Assembly: GCA_010029175.1 (NCBI GenBank)
Contig: RGNC01000023.1
Location: forward strand, 1 to 19,038
Source of the DNA: Synechococcaceae bacterium WB8_1B_136
GTDB lineage: Bacteria; Cyanobacteriota; Cyanobacteriia; PCC-6307; Cyanobiaceae
Direction of reading: 5' to 3'
DNA length: 19,038 nucleotides
The number at the start of each line of letters is the position of its first letter. The first letter of the stretch is position 1. The notes beneath the pieces are model-generated. The model ran no database searches, was not told the origin of the DNA, and saw only the letters and a list, made by a program, of their open reading frames with translations. This document shows positions 1 to 7,647 of this stretch, piece after piece. The translations under genes and the position numbers were made by a program.

Positions 1-16
1 ATTCGCCAGAACAGAC

Positions 17-1363
17 ATGGCAACTGATCTCACCTCCAGACATCCAACATCTCCCATGAGCCTGACCGGCCTACCGGCTGTGGCCACAGACCCCTGTGTG
101 CACTGCGGCTTCTGCCTGCCCACCTGCGCCAGCTATCGGGTGCTGGGCACGGAGATGGACTCTCCGCGGGGCCGCATCCACGCCCTCAAGGCGATCGCGG
201 CGGGAGAGCTGGAGCTGGATGCCACCACCGCCAGCCATTTCGACAGCTGCCTGGGCTGCTTCGCCTGCGTGAGCGCCTGCCCCTCGGGCGTTCGCTACGA
301 CGAACTGATCGAGGCCACTCGCCCCAAGCTGAACGCGCCCGAGCTGCGCAGTCCGGCCCAGCGGGCCTTCCGCAAACTGCTGCTGAGCTTGCTGCCCTAC
401 CCCAACCGGCTGCGGGCGGCCCTGGCGCCGTTGCGGGCCTATGCCGGCACACCGCTGCAGGCCCTGGCCCGGCGTAGCGGCCTCACGCGCCTGCTGGGGC
501 CCCAGGTCGAGGCCATGGAGCAGCTGCTGCCGCCCCTGGCCCCCGAGGCCTTCCGCGATGGCTTCCGGCTGCTGCTGGGCTGCGTGCAGCGGCTGTTCGA
601 TCCCGCCGTGAACCAGGCCGTGGTGGAGGTGCTCTGCGCCAACGGGATCGAGGTGGTGCTGCCGCCGGATCAGGGCTGCTGCGGTGCCGTGACCCACCAC
701 CAGGGCGAACTGGAGCAAACGCGGCAGCTGGCCAGTGCCGTGATCGACAGCTTTGCGGCCGTGGTGGGCCCCGGCCGGCCAGCGGGCCCGGAACCGCTCG
801 ATGCCGTGCTGGTGGCGGCCTCCGGCTGCGGCCACACGCTTAAGGCCTACGCGGAGATCCTGAACGGCAGCGCGGACGCCGCGGGCTTCGCCGCTCGGGT
901 GGCCGACATCCACGAGTATTTGGCCTCGCTGGGCCTAAGCGAAGCCTTCACCGCCCAGTTGGCGCCGCTGCCCCATGCCGATGGCACCCCCGCCACCGCC
1001 GAGCACCCCCTGGCGGTGGCCTATCACGACGCCTGCCACATGCTCCACGGCCAGGGCATCCGCGACCAGCCCCGCGCCCTGCTGCGGCAGATCCCCCACC
1101 TGCAGCTGCGGGAGGCCACGGAGGTGGGCGTTTGCTGCGGCAGTGCAGGCATCTACAACCTGGTGCAGCCGGCAGAAGCGGCGGAGCTGGGCCAGATCAA
1201 GGCGGCCGACCTGGCCGGCACCGGCGCCGAGCTGGCCGCCAGCGCCAACATCGGCTGCACCCTGCAGATCCGGCGCCACATGGCCGAGCAGGAGCAGCCG
1301 ATTCCGGTGCTGCATCCGATCGAGCTGCTGCAGCGCAGCTGGAAAGCTGGAGCTGGCCGTTAG
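17..1363 (+). CDS. glcF: Glycolate dehydrogenase iron-sulfur subunit GlcF
   Basis: Subunit of the membrane-associated GlcDEF complex that oxidises glycolate to glyoxylate in photorespiration; GlcF passes electrons from the flavin subunits through Fe-S clusters. The 448-residue product has two ferredoxin-like CxxCxxCxxxC motifs (Cys27/30/33/37 in DPCVHCGFCLPTC and Cys78/81/84/88 in SCLGCFACVSACP). These are followed by two cysteine-rich CCG domains, visible as GCCGAVTHH near residue 220 and GVCCGSAGIY near residue 375. This is the usual GlcF architecture, at slightly more than the usual length. An in-frame ATG at 56 (MSLTGLPAV) is an alternative start; neither has a clear ribosome binding site in the 16 bases available upstream. 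Its TAG stop interlocks with the stop of vapC on the other strand. glcE lies 3.4 kb downstream on the same strand; glcD is not in the window. The family call is secure, the start is not. Confidence 0.93.
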   Translation: MATDLTSRHPTSPMSLTGLPAVATDPCVHCGFCLPTCASYRVLGTEMDSPRGRIHALKAIAAGELELDATTASHFDSCLGCFACVSACPSGVRYDELIEATRPKLNAPELRSPAQRAFRKLLLSLLPYPNRLRAALAPLRAYAGTPLQALARRSGLTRLLGPQVEAMEQLLPPLAPEAFRDGFRLLLGCVQRLFDPAVNQAVVEVLCANGIEVVLPPDQGCCGAVTHHQGELEQTRQLASAVIDSFAAVVGPGRPAGPEPLDAVLVAASGCGHTLKAYAEILNGSADAAGFAARVADIHEYLASLGLSEAFTAQLAPLPHADGTPATAEHPLAVAYHDACHMLHGQGIRDQPRALLRQIPHLQLREATEVGVCCGSAGIYNLVQPAEAAELGQIKAADLAGTGAELAASANIGCTLQIRRHMAEQEQPIPVLHPIELLQRSWKAGAGR

Positions 1364-1764
1364 GCCGGGCGCTGCAGACGCTGCAGGCGCAGATCACTCA
1401 CCGCGGCGATGGCGTCGAAGTCGGCATCGAAGCTCACCAGCACGGCCCCGTGGTGAATCGCCACGGCGGCCACCAGCAGATCCAGGCTGAATACCGTGCG
1501 ACCGCTCTGGCGGCAGGCCTGGCCCAGGGCGATCGCCTGCTGCCACAGATCCGGCGGCGTGGCCAGGCAGGGCAGGGTGGTGAACTGGGCTGCCAACAGC
1601 CGGGCCTCCTCGGGCCGGGCTGAGCGCAGCAACTCGAAGCGCACCGGCTCGGCCAGATGGGCCTGGGGATCCAGCACGAAGGGGGCAATGAACTGCTTGA
1701 GCGCCAGCGGACTGCGGGAGCGGGTGAAATCGATCCAGAGGCTGGTGTCGAGCAGCAGGGTCAT
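1360..1764 (-). CDS. vapC: VapC-type PIN-domain ribonuclease toxin
   Basis: Toxin of a type II toxin-antitoxin pair. PIN-domain VapC proteins are metal-dependent ribonucleases that cut RNA, often tRNA, when the antitoxin is lost. The 134-residue product has the expected length and acidic active-site positions: Asp6 in LLLDTSLWID, Glu44 in EPVRFELLRS, Asp95 in FSLDLLVAAVAIHHG, and Asp113/Asp115 in SFDADFD. All look intact, so the nuclease is probably active. The start overlaps the vapB stop as ATGA, giving translational coupling with the antitoxin first. The TAA stop (1360-1362) interlocks with the glcF TAG (1361-1363), so the pair abuts glcF with no spacer. The RNA target cannot be read from sequence. 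Confidence 0.9.
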   Translation of the reverse strand: MTLLLDTSLWIDFTRSRSPLALKQFIAPFVLDPQAHLAEPVRFELLRSARPEEARLLAAQFTTLPCLATPPDLWQQAIALGQACRQSGRTVFSLDLLVAAVAIHHGAVLVSFDADFDAIAAVSDLRLQRLQRPA

Positions 1765-1991
1765 GGCGTGAGCTGCTGGTCCCGCTGGCGGTCACGCTCC
1801 CCCTCGGCCTCGAAGGTCTCCAACTCCACGCCCCAGGTTCCACTGAGGAAGCGCTCCACGATCTGGGCGCGGCGGCGCTGCTGCAGGGCCTCCTCCATCA
1901 GACGCCGGATGGCCGGCCCCTTCTTGCGCTCACCGGTGAGCTCGAGGACTTCCGCCATCTCCTGATCTGAAAGCTCGACCGTGACTTTCAT
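1761..1991 (-). CDS. vapB: VapB-type antitoxin
   Basis: Antitoxin partner of the downstream PIN toxin. The 76-residue product starts with a short beta strand (MKVTVELSD) followed by two predicted helices (QEMAEVLELTG and GPAIRRLMEEALQQRRR), the pattern of VapB ribbon-helix-helix antitoxins. The charged C-terminal half (about residues 45-76, rich in Glu, Arg and Gln) would be the part that wraps the toxin. Such proteins bind DNA as dimers and repress their own operon, more strongly in complex with the toxin. The start lies 51 bp from the divergent permease start, in a comparatively AT-rich gap that holds a candidate promoter and operator. The assignment rests on fold pattern, size and the coupled toxin. 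Confidence 0.82.
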   Translation of the reverse strand: MKVTVELSDQEMAEVLELTGERKKGPAIRRLMEEALQQRRRAQIVERFLSGTWGVELETFEAEGERDRQRDQQLTP

Positions 1992-1999
1992 GATTTTGG

Positions 2000-2020
2000 T
2001 GATCCAGAATCAGATTTTAC
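2000..2020 (-). promoter_or_regulatory. Candidate vapBC promoter and autoregulatory operator
   Basis: In the gap between vapB and the permease, the minus strand reads TAAAAT (plus 2014-2019), a reasonable -10 hexamer, 22 bp before the vapB ATG. Just downstream, plus 2000-2012 is the imperfect palindrome TGATCCAGAATCA (TGAT/ATCA half-sites), placed over the likely transcription start. Self-repression from such a site is typical of VapBC systems. This is pattern reading only; no convincing -35 was seen. Confidence 0.35.
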
Positions 2021-2042
2021 GGACCCCTCGCCTCCAGCTCTG

Positions 2043-3437
2043 ATGCCTGACCAACCCCCGGGCCGGCTGCTGCACATCCTTGGCCTGGGCTTCGGGCTGG
2101 CGGGGGCGGTGGGCGGCACGATCGGCGCCGGCATCCTGCGCACTCCGGGCCTGGTGGCGGCCCAGCTGCCCTCGGGGCCCCTGGTGCTGGGGGCCTGGCT
2201 GGTGGGCGGGCTCTATGCGCTGCTGGGGGCGGTGTGCATCGCCGAGCTGGCGGCGGCCCTGCCCCAGGCCGGTGGCTGGTATGTGTATGCCGAGCGGGCC
2301 TTCGGGCGGCGGGCCGGGCTGCTGGTGGGCTGGACCGACTGGCTGGCCCACTGCATCGGCCTGGCCTGGGTGGCCACCACCGTGGGGGAATACGGCCAGG
2401 CGCTGCTGCCGGCCGCGATTCCCCAGGAGCCTTTCGTGGCCACGCTCCTGGCGCTGCTGACGATCAGCCTGTTCACCCTGATCCAGCTGCGGGGCCTGCG
2501 GGCCAGCAGCGCCAGCCAGCTGTGGCTCAGCCTGGCCAAGGCGGTGGCCTTCCTGGCCCTGGTGGCGGGCTGCTTTCTGCTGCCTTCAGCGCTCCCAGCC
2601 GCCGCCACTCAGCCCGGGCTGGCCGTGGCGCCGCAGCTGGCCGAGCAACCCCCCGCCGCCGCCCTCGCCGCCGTGCTGGCCCTGCAGGCCGTGATCACCA
2701 CCTACGACGGCTGGGCCAGCCCCGTGTATTTCGCCGAGGAGTTCAGCGACCCGGCCCGCGACCTGCCCCGCTCCCTGATCGGCGGGGTGCTGGCGGTGAT
2801 GGCGCTCTATCTGTTGATCAATGCCGCCCTGTTGCACGTGCTGCCCCTGCCGCTGCTGGCCCAGGCAACCCTGCCGGCGGCCGTGGCCGCCACGGCCCTG
2901 GTGGGGCCGCTGGGGGGCGCCCTGATCACGGCGGTGGCTCTGGTGGCCCTGCTCGGACTGATCAACACCGTGGTGATGGCCGCACCGCGGATCCTCTACG
3001 GCCTGGGGCGCGACGGCCTGCTGCCCGCCTTCACCAGCCAGGTGAACGCCGGCGGCACCCCCACCGCGGCATTGCTGCTCACCAGCGGCGCGGCCACCCT
3101 GCTGGTGCTGGCGGGATCCTTCCAGCAGCTGCTGGCCCTGGGGGCCCTGCTCTATGTGAGCCTGCCCCTGGCGGGCATCGCCGCACTGGTGGCGCTGCGC
3201 TGGCGGGAACCGGATCTGCCCAGGCCGTTCCGCAGCTGGGCCTACCCGCTGCCGCCGCTACTGGTGGCGGCGGTGTCGCTGGCCTTCCTGATCGGAGCCG
3301 CCGCCAGCGATCCAGCCATCGCCCTGGCCGCCGCGGCCCTGGTGGCCCTGGCCCTGCCCGGGGCGCTGCTGGCCGAGCGCCTGGGCTGGCTCACGCCGGC
3401 TCCTGAAGGCCCTCCATCCGCGCCCACGCCTCCCTGA
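2043..3437 (+). CDS. APC-superfamily amino acid permease
   Basis: Inner-membrane transporter of the amino acid-polyamine-organocation superfamily, probably a proton-coupled amino acid or amine symporter. The 464-residue product is hydrophobic almost throughout, with about 12 membrane segments. The first carries GGTIGAGILRTPG (residues 24-36), the glycine-rich unwound helix that contacts substrate in this superfamily. TYDGWASPVYFAEEFSDPARDLPRS is split here for length: TYDGWASPVYFAEE then FSDPARDLPRS, the typical segment-6 to loop region, followed later by APRILYGLGRDGLLP. Length and layout fit the family and no interruption is seen. Substrate cannot be assigned; the position between glcF and glcE makes a glycine/serine-related or organic acid substrate tempting, but that is only context. 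The last 47 bp overlap the 3' end of the convergent kinase gene. Confidence 0.85.
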   Translation: MPDQPPGRLLHILGLGFGLAGAVGGTIGAGILRTPGLVAAQLPSGPLVLGAWLVGGLYALLGAVCIAELAAALPQAGGWYVYAERAFGRRAGLLVGWTDWLAHCIGLAWVATTVGEYGQALLPAAIPQEPFVATLLALLTISLFTLIQLRGLRASSASQLWLSLAKAVAFLALVAGCFLLPSALPAAATQPGLAVAPQLAEQPPAAALAAVLALQAVITTYDGWASPVYFAEEFSDPARDLPRSLIGGVLAVMALYLLINAALLHVLPLPLLAQATLPAAVAATALVGPLGGALITAVALVALLGLINTVVMAAPRILYGLGRDGLLPAFTSQVNAGGTPTAALLLTSGAATLLVLAGSFQQLLALGALLYVSLPLAGIAALVALRWREPDLPRPFRSWAYPLPPLLVAAVSLAFLIGAAASDPAIALAAAALVALALPGALLAERLGWLTPAPEGPPSAPTPP

Positions 3438-4767
3438 GACTGCCGGCATCGCCGAGGTTGCCGGGAAAGGTGAGCAGGGGCAGCTCCCCCGCCAGCACCA
3501 GCGAAAGACCCGGCAGCAGCTGGCCCTGCAGCTCCACCGCCGCCAGCCCCAGGCCATCGGCCAGCAGGGTGTGGGTGGTGATGCCGCCCTTGCTGATCAG
3601 GTAGCCCAGCTCCGGCGCCAGGGCGGCGGCCAGGCGGGCCATCAGCGCCGCCAGCTCCAGGCCGAAGCGGCGGCGCTCGGCGGCGCTGCGGCAGCTGAGC
3701 TCCCCGCGGCTGCTGAACAGCACCGGTGTGCGGCCCGCCGCCAGCACCGCCCGCAGCTGCTCCAGCCAGCCCTGCTCCAGCGAGGCCAGCAGCCGATCCG
3801 GCAGCGGCCCCTCCAGCACCCGCGCCAGCGGCGCCACGGCGATCTCCACCCCGCCGCAGCGCGGATCGGCCAACAGCTGCTCCAGCTGGGCATCGGCCAG
3901 GGGCACATGGGAGCCCACCAGCACCAGGCCCGGCCGTGGCGCACCGGTGGCATCCTGGCGGCGCAGGCCCGCCAGGCCGGCGGCATCGCGTGGTTGGGGC
4001 GGCAGCTCCACCAGGCCATTGATCAGGCTGGCGGCGGATTGGAACAGGAACCGCCGCGGCCGGCCCCAGCGCTCGGCAGCTGTTGGAGCCGTGAGCTCCC
4101 GCACCGCAGCTCCCAGGGCCGACAGCTGCTGCGGCCGCTCCGCATCCACCACCACGCAGACATTGCCCTCCAGCCCAGCCAGGCGCTGGCGCAGGCCCTC
4201 GCCTCCGGCCTCCAGCTCCGCCAGCGTGATCCTCTCCACCGCGGCCGCAGGGACCCGGCCACCACTCTTCTGCTCCACCCAGGCCGGCAGGTGGCTGGTG
4301 CTGTAGCCGAACAGCCTGTCGCGGGCGAAGGCCGTGGTGTGCACCGGCTCACCGTGCAACAGGTGCACCCCATCCACGGTGGTGCGGCCACCAGGCAGAA
4401 AGGCGGGCGCCAGCAAGGTGGCGTCGAAGGGGCCCAGCTGCGCGCTGATCACATCCCGCTCCAGCGGGAAATGACCCCGCAGGGTGGAGTCGCCGCGGCT
4501 CACGATCAGCCACTGATCGATCACCCCGGCCCGCTGGGCCTCGGCCAGGGCGACGTTGAGCGCCCGGCAGATCTCCTGCAGCCGCGCCGCCGCCGCCTCG
4601 GGGTCGAGGGCGCGGGTGTTGGCCAGGATGAACAGCAGCGGCGAGGGGTGGGCCAGCCCCCGCGCCAGGGTGGAGGCGTCCCAGCGCAGCAGCAGCGGGC
4701 AGCTGTGCACGGTCTGGGAACCGGTGGGGTCGTCGTCGATCACGACGACCGTGAGCCTGTGTGCCAT
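3391..4767 (-). CDS. DUF1537 / four-carbon acid sugar kinase family protein
   Basis: ATP-dependent kinase-like protein of the family that includes D-erythronate and 3-oxo-tetronate kinases. From the ATG at 4767 the product has 458 residues, a normal length. The N-terminal substrate domain opens with VVVIDDDPTGSQTV (residues 7-20), then shows LANTRALDP, SRGDSTLRGHFP and APAFLPGGRTTVDGVHLL. The C-terminal nucleotide-binding domain ends with LISKGGITTHTLL and LLTFPGNLGD. The DDDPTGSQTV form is the subgroup also found in plants and cyanobacteria, whose substrate is less clear than that of the OtnK/DenK enzymes. The open frame continues upstream to 4890, but that extension is low-complexity and would cover the glcE start, so it was rejected. 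It diverges from glcE with a 17-bp gap, which hints at shared control and at a small hydroxy-acid substrate tied to glycolate metabolism (inference). Confidence 0.83.
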   Translation of the reverse strand: MAHRLTVVVIDDDPTGSQTVHSCPLLLRWDASTLARGLAHPSPLLFILANTRALDPEAAAARLQEICRALNVALAEAQRAGVIDQWLIVSRGDSTLRGHFPLERDVISAQLGPFDATLLAPAFLPGGRTTVDGVHLLHGEPVHTTAFARDRLFGYSTSHLPAWVEQKSGGRVPAAAVERITLAELEAGGEGLRQRLAGLEGNVCVVVDAERPQQLSALGAAVRELTAPTAAERWGRPRRFLFQSAASLINGLVELPPQPRDAAGLAGLRRQDATGAPRPGLVLVGSHVPLADAQLEQLLADPRCGGVEIAVAPLARVLEGPLPDRLLASLEQGWLEQLRAVLAAGRTPVLFSSRGELSCRSAAERRRFGLELAALMARLAAALAPELGYLISKGGITTHTLLADGLGLAAVELQGQLLPGLSLVLAGELPLLTFPGNLGDAGSLREAWARMEGLQEPA

Positions 4768-4781
4768 GGCACCATCGTGCC
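4761..4781. promoter_or_regulatory. Overlapping palindromes between divergent kinase and glcE starts
   Basis: The 17-bp gap between the two divergent start codons, together with the kinase start codon itself, contains three alternating half-sites. They are GTGCC (4761-4765), GGCAC (4768-4772) and GTGCC (4777-4781). The first two form the perfect 12-bp palindrome GTGCCATGGCAC; the last two form the near-palindrome GGCACCATCGTGCC. This could be an operator shared by both genes, or a hairpin at the 5' end of either mRNA. No binding protein can be named. Confidence 0.35.
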
Positions 4782-4784
4782 GTG

Positions 4785-6011
4785 ATGATCCCAGACCCCA
4801 GCGCGCTGCAGGAGCTGGTGCAGCAGCTGCACCGGCATGCCACCCCCTGGCTGCCGGCGGGGCTGGGCAGCCGCCTGCACTGGGGGCCACCGGTGCAGCC
4901 CGGGCCGGGCCAGACAGAACCGCTGGTGCTGAGCACGGCGCGGCTGGATCGGATCGTGGAGCACTGCGTGGGCGATTTCACAGTCACGGTGCAGGCCGGC
5001 GTGCCGCTGCAGCAGCTGCAGCAGGAGCTGGCGGCCCGCGGGCAATGGCTGGCGCTCGACTGGCCCTGGGGCAGCGGCGCCGATGGCTCGGAATCCGGCA
5101 CGGTGGGGGGCCTGGTGGCCCGGGGCCTGGCCGGCGGCCTGCGCCAGCGCTATCTGGGCGTTCGCGACCAGCTGATCGGCCTGTCGCTGATGCGGGCCGA
5201 TGGCACAGCCGCCAAGGCCGGCGGCCGGGTGGTGAAGAACGTGGCCGGCTACGACCTGATGCGTCTGTTCACCGGCAGCTGGGGCAGCCTGGGGCTGATC
5301 ACCGAGCTCACCCTGCGCACTCTGCCCCAGCCGCGCCTGCGGCGCGGCCTGCTGCTGCAGGGCCCCCTGCCCGCCCTGGAGCGACTGCGGCGTCAGGCCC
5401 TGGCCTCGCCGCTGATGCCGGAGCTGATCGAGTGGTGGCGGCCAGCGGGCTCGGTAGCTGCCAGCGCAGCCGCGGCCCCTGAGGCGCAACCCGCCCTGCT
5501 GATCGGCCTGGCCAGCATCAGCGCCGAGGCGATCGCCGAGCAACTGGGAACCTGGTGCACAAGCGCCGAGGCCGTCGGGCTGCAGGCCGAGAGCCTCGAT
5601 CCAGAGGCCCTGGCCTGCCGGCGGGCCGACACACCGGGCTCCCGGGCCAACGCGGGGGAGCAGCGCTGGCTGCTGCGGCTGGGGCTGCTGCCGGCCCAGC
5701 TGCATGAGCTGCTGGCCGACACAGCCCTGCTGCAGGGCCTGGGCTACAGCCTGGTGGCCGGCAGTGGCCTGGGGATGGCCTGGGGCAGCGCCGCAGCCGT
5801 GCCGGCCTACCGGGTGGAGGCGCTGCGGCGCCGCTGCAAGGAGCTGGGGGGAGATCTGGGCGGCACCCTCACCGTGCTGGAGCAACCGTCCGGCTCGCAG
5901 CTGCCCGCCTGGGAGAACGCCCCATCGCGGCCGCTGATCGAGGCGGTGAAGCGTCAGTTCGATCCGCTGCAGCAACTGGCCCGCGGCCGCCTGCCGGGGG
6001 TTCAGGCCTGA
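4785..6011 (+). CDS. glcE: Glycolate dehydrogenase FAD-binding subunit GlcE
   Basis: Second flavin-domain subunit of glycolate dehydrogenase, working with GlcD and GlcF to oxidise glycolate in photorespiration. From the ATG at 4785 (MIPDPSALQELVQQL) the product has 408 residues. The PCMH-type FAD domain fills the first half: the N-terminal element PAGLGSRLHWG (about 25-35), SGTVGGLVARG (104-114), and the diagnostic KNVAGYDLMRLFTGSWGSLG (151-170) followed by LITELTLRTLP. The C-terminal half matches the family pattern of a less conserved cap ending in QLARGRLPG. An in-frame GTG lies at 4782. No clear ribosome binding site precedes either codon, and the gap to the divergent kinase is too short for a separate standard promoter, so its promoter probably lies inside the kinase coding region. 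Confidence 0.92.
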   Translation: MIPDPSALQELVQQLHRHATPWLPAGLGSRLHWGPPVQPGPGQTEPLVLSTARLDRIVEHCVGDFTVTVQAGVPLQQLQQELAARGQWLALDWPWGSGADGSESGTVGGLVARGLAGGLRQRYLGVRDQLIGLSLMRADGTAAKAGGRVVKNVAGYDLMRLFTGSWGSLGLITELTLRTLPQPRLRRGLLLQGPLPALERLRRQALASPLMPELIEWWRPAGSVAASAAAAPEAQPALLIGLASISAEAIAEQLGTWCTSAEAVGLQAESLDPEALACRRADTPGSRANAGEQRWLLRLGLLPAQLHELLADTALLQGLGYSLVAGSGLGMAWGSAAAVPAYRVEALRRRCKELGGDLGGTLTVLEQPSGSQLPAWENAPSRPLIEAVKRQFDPLQQLARGRLPGVQA

Positions 6012-6021
6012 GGCCAGGTGA

Positions 6022-6915
6022 TCACCCGAGAGGGCAGTGCGGCAGCAGGGCGTAGCGGCACTGCAGCTGCATCCGTTCGCCAGGCTGCAGGTTGAGCTGA
6101 CGCTCGCCGCTGGCCAGGGCGCCGCGAGGCGCGGTCCAGGGTTCGAGGCACAGCATCGGCCGGGGTGGATCGGTCCACACCACCGCCAGATCCAGGGGCG
6201 CCGAGAGCTGCAACTCCACCCCCTCGGCGCTGGCCCGATCCCACAGCCGCACCGGGCCGGATGGCGCCGCCAGCAGATCCACGCCCTGCCTCAGCTGCAG
6301 CAGCTGTTCAGCCGTGGCGGCCTCCGCCATGGTGAGGTGGTTGAAGCACTGCTCCGGCAGGCCCTCCAGCTCAGCCGCCTCCAGGCTCGACAGGGCGAAA
6401 TAAGGATGCAGGCCCAGGGCAAAGGGCATGGCATCGGCGGCGGGGGCACCCCCGGCCGTGCCGCCATGCTCCACGCCGGCCGTGATCGCCAGGGCCCCAG
6501 GCTCCAGGGCGTAGTCCAGCGTGAGCTCGAAGGCGAAGGGATAGTGGGCGCGGCTGGCCGGGCTGTCTGTGAGGCGCAGCCGGATCCCCTCGCCCCCCTC
6601 CAGCCGCTCGAGCTGCCAGGGCAGATCCCGGGCAAAGCCGTGCTGGACCATGGGGAACTCCCCTTGGGGCAACCGCAGGCTGTCGCCCGGCAGGTTCCCG
6701 CAGATGGGAAACAGCACCGGGATGCCGCCGCGCACGCTCTTGACCGGATCGGCAAAGCGATCCGCATCGAAATACAGCCGCTCGCGGCCATCGGCCACCC
6801 AACTGGTCACCAACCCGCCCCGCTCAGGCACCACCCGCAGCTGATCGCCGCTGGCGGCCGTGAACAGCCAGTGGGGATAGGGCTCTGCCGATCCAGCGCA
6901 GTGAACGAGGCTCAT
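6022..6915 (-). CDS. Hexose mutarotase-like (aldose 1-epimerase family) protein
   Basis: Galactose-mutarotase-fold protein, closest in motif to the YeaD-type D-hexose-6-phosphate mutarotases that interconvert anomers of sugar phosphates. The 297-residue product shows VRGGIPVLFP (61-70), QHGFARDLPW (91-100), LGLHPYF with the likely catalytic His170, and CLEPWTAPRG with the likely catalytic Glu258. The start at 6915 was preferred over the upstream codon at 6948 because it overlaps the stop of the glycosyltransferase gene as ATGA, the usual coupled arrangement. The substrate is uncertain: hexose-6-phosphate is typical for the YeaD branch, free hexose for GalM-type enzymes. It is last in the hydrolase - gtrA - glycosyltransferase - mutarotase series and ends 10 bp from convergent glcE. 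Confidence 0.87.
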   Translation of the reverse strand: MSLVHCAGSAEPYPHWLFTAASGDQLRVVPERGGLVTSWVADGRERLYFDADRFADPVKSVRGGIPVLFPICGNLPGDSLRLPQGEFPMVQHGFARDLPWQLERLEGGEGIRLRLTDSPASRAHYPFAFELTLDYALEPGALAITAGVEHGGTAGGAPAADAMPFALGLHPYFALSSLEAAELEGLPEQCFNHLTMAEAATAEQLLQLRQGVDLLAAPSGPVRLWDRASAEGVELQLSAPLDLAVVWTDPPRPMLCLEPWTAPRGALASGERQLNLQPGERMQLQCRYALLPHCPLG

Positions 6916-7622
6916 CGTGCCCAGAGGTTGTATTTGAGGATGCACCACACGGCGCGCACACCATCTTTCCAGCCGATCTTCTTGCCCTCCTCATAGGTGC
7001 GGCCGTAGTAGGAGATGCCCACCTCATAGATGCGGCAGCGGCGGCGGGCCAGCTTGGCGGTGATCTCCGGCTCGAAGCCGAAGCGCTGCTCGCGAATCGG
7101 AATCGCCTGAATGATCTCCGTGCGGAAGGCCTTGTAGCAGGTCTCCATGTCGGTGAGATTCAGATCGGTGAACATGTTGCTCAGCAGGGTGAGAAACCCG
7201 TTGCCCACCCGGTGCCAGAAGTACACCACCCGGTGCGGCGCAGCCCCCTGAAAGCGACTGCCGAACACCACATCCGCCTTGCCCTGCACAATCGGACCAA
7301 TCACCAGCGGATACTCCGCCGGGTCGTACTCCAGGTCGGCATCCTGCACGATGCAGATCTCACCGCGGGCCGCCCGGAAGCCCGTGGCCAGGGCCGCCCC
7401 CTTGCCCTGGTTGCGCGCGTGCAGCAGCACGGTGAGATCACTGGCCTGCAGATCCCGCAACAGCTCGCGGGTGCCATCGCTGGAGCCATCGTCCACCACG
7501 ATGATCTGCTTGGAGGCCACCGGCGCCTGGCGCACCCGCTCGATCAGATCGAGGATCGTGGCGGCCTCGTTGAAGCAGGGGATCACCACCGAGAGCAGCG
7601 GCCGCGATGCACTCGGTGCCAT
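6912..7622 (-). CDS. Family 2 glycosyltransferase, dolichyl-phosphate-mannose-synthase-like
   Basis: GT-A fold glycosyltransferase of family 2 that most resembles bacterial DPM1-type enzymes, which move a sugar from a nucleotide donor to a polyprenyl phosphate on the cytoplasmic membrane face. The 236-residue product has SVVIPCFNEA (11-20), the nucleotide-binding VVDDGSSDGT (42-51), NQGKGAAL (71-78) and the metal-binding DAD within IVQDADLEYDP (94-96). The acceptor-side segment includes NLTDMETCYKAFR and FGFEPEITAKLARR, typical of this subgroup. No membrane anchor is present in the protein, and the adjacent GtrA-like membrane protein would fit as its partner. The ATG at 7622 starts 25 bp after the gtrA stop; the stop overlaps the mutarotase start. 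Confidence 0.93.
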   Translation of the reverse strand: MAPSASRPLLSVVIPCFNEAATILDLIERVRQAPVASKQIIVVDDGSSDGTRELLRDLQASDLTVLLHARNQGKGAALATGFRAARGEICIVQDADLEYDPAEYPLVIGPIVQGKADVVFGSRFQGAAPHRVVYFWHRVGNGFLTLLSNMFTDLNLTDMETCYKAFRTEIIQAIPIREQRFGFEPEITAKLARRRCRIYEVGISYYGRTYEEGKKIGWKDGVRAVWCILKYNLWAR

Positions 7623-7647
7623 GAACCCGATCCGTTGAACCCTTGGG

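Noticed and set aside
3571..4785. Long plus-strand open frame opposite the kinase
   Set aside because: It is Gln/Arg/Gly-rich with no domain and mirrors the kinase coding bias, so it is a shadow of the minus-strand gene.
4768..4890. Longer N-terminus for the DUF1537 kinase from 4890
   Set aside because: The 41 extra residues are Ala/Pro/Gly-rich and would overlap the glcE start; the family motif begins right after the ATG at 4767.
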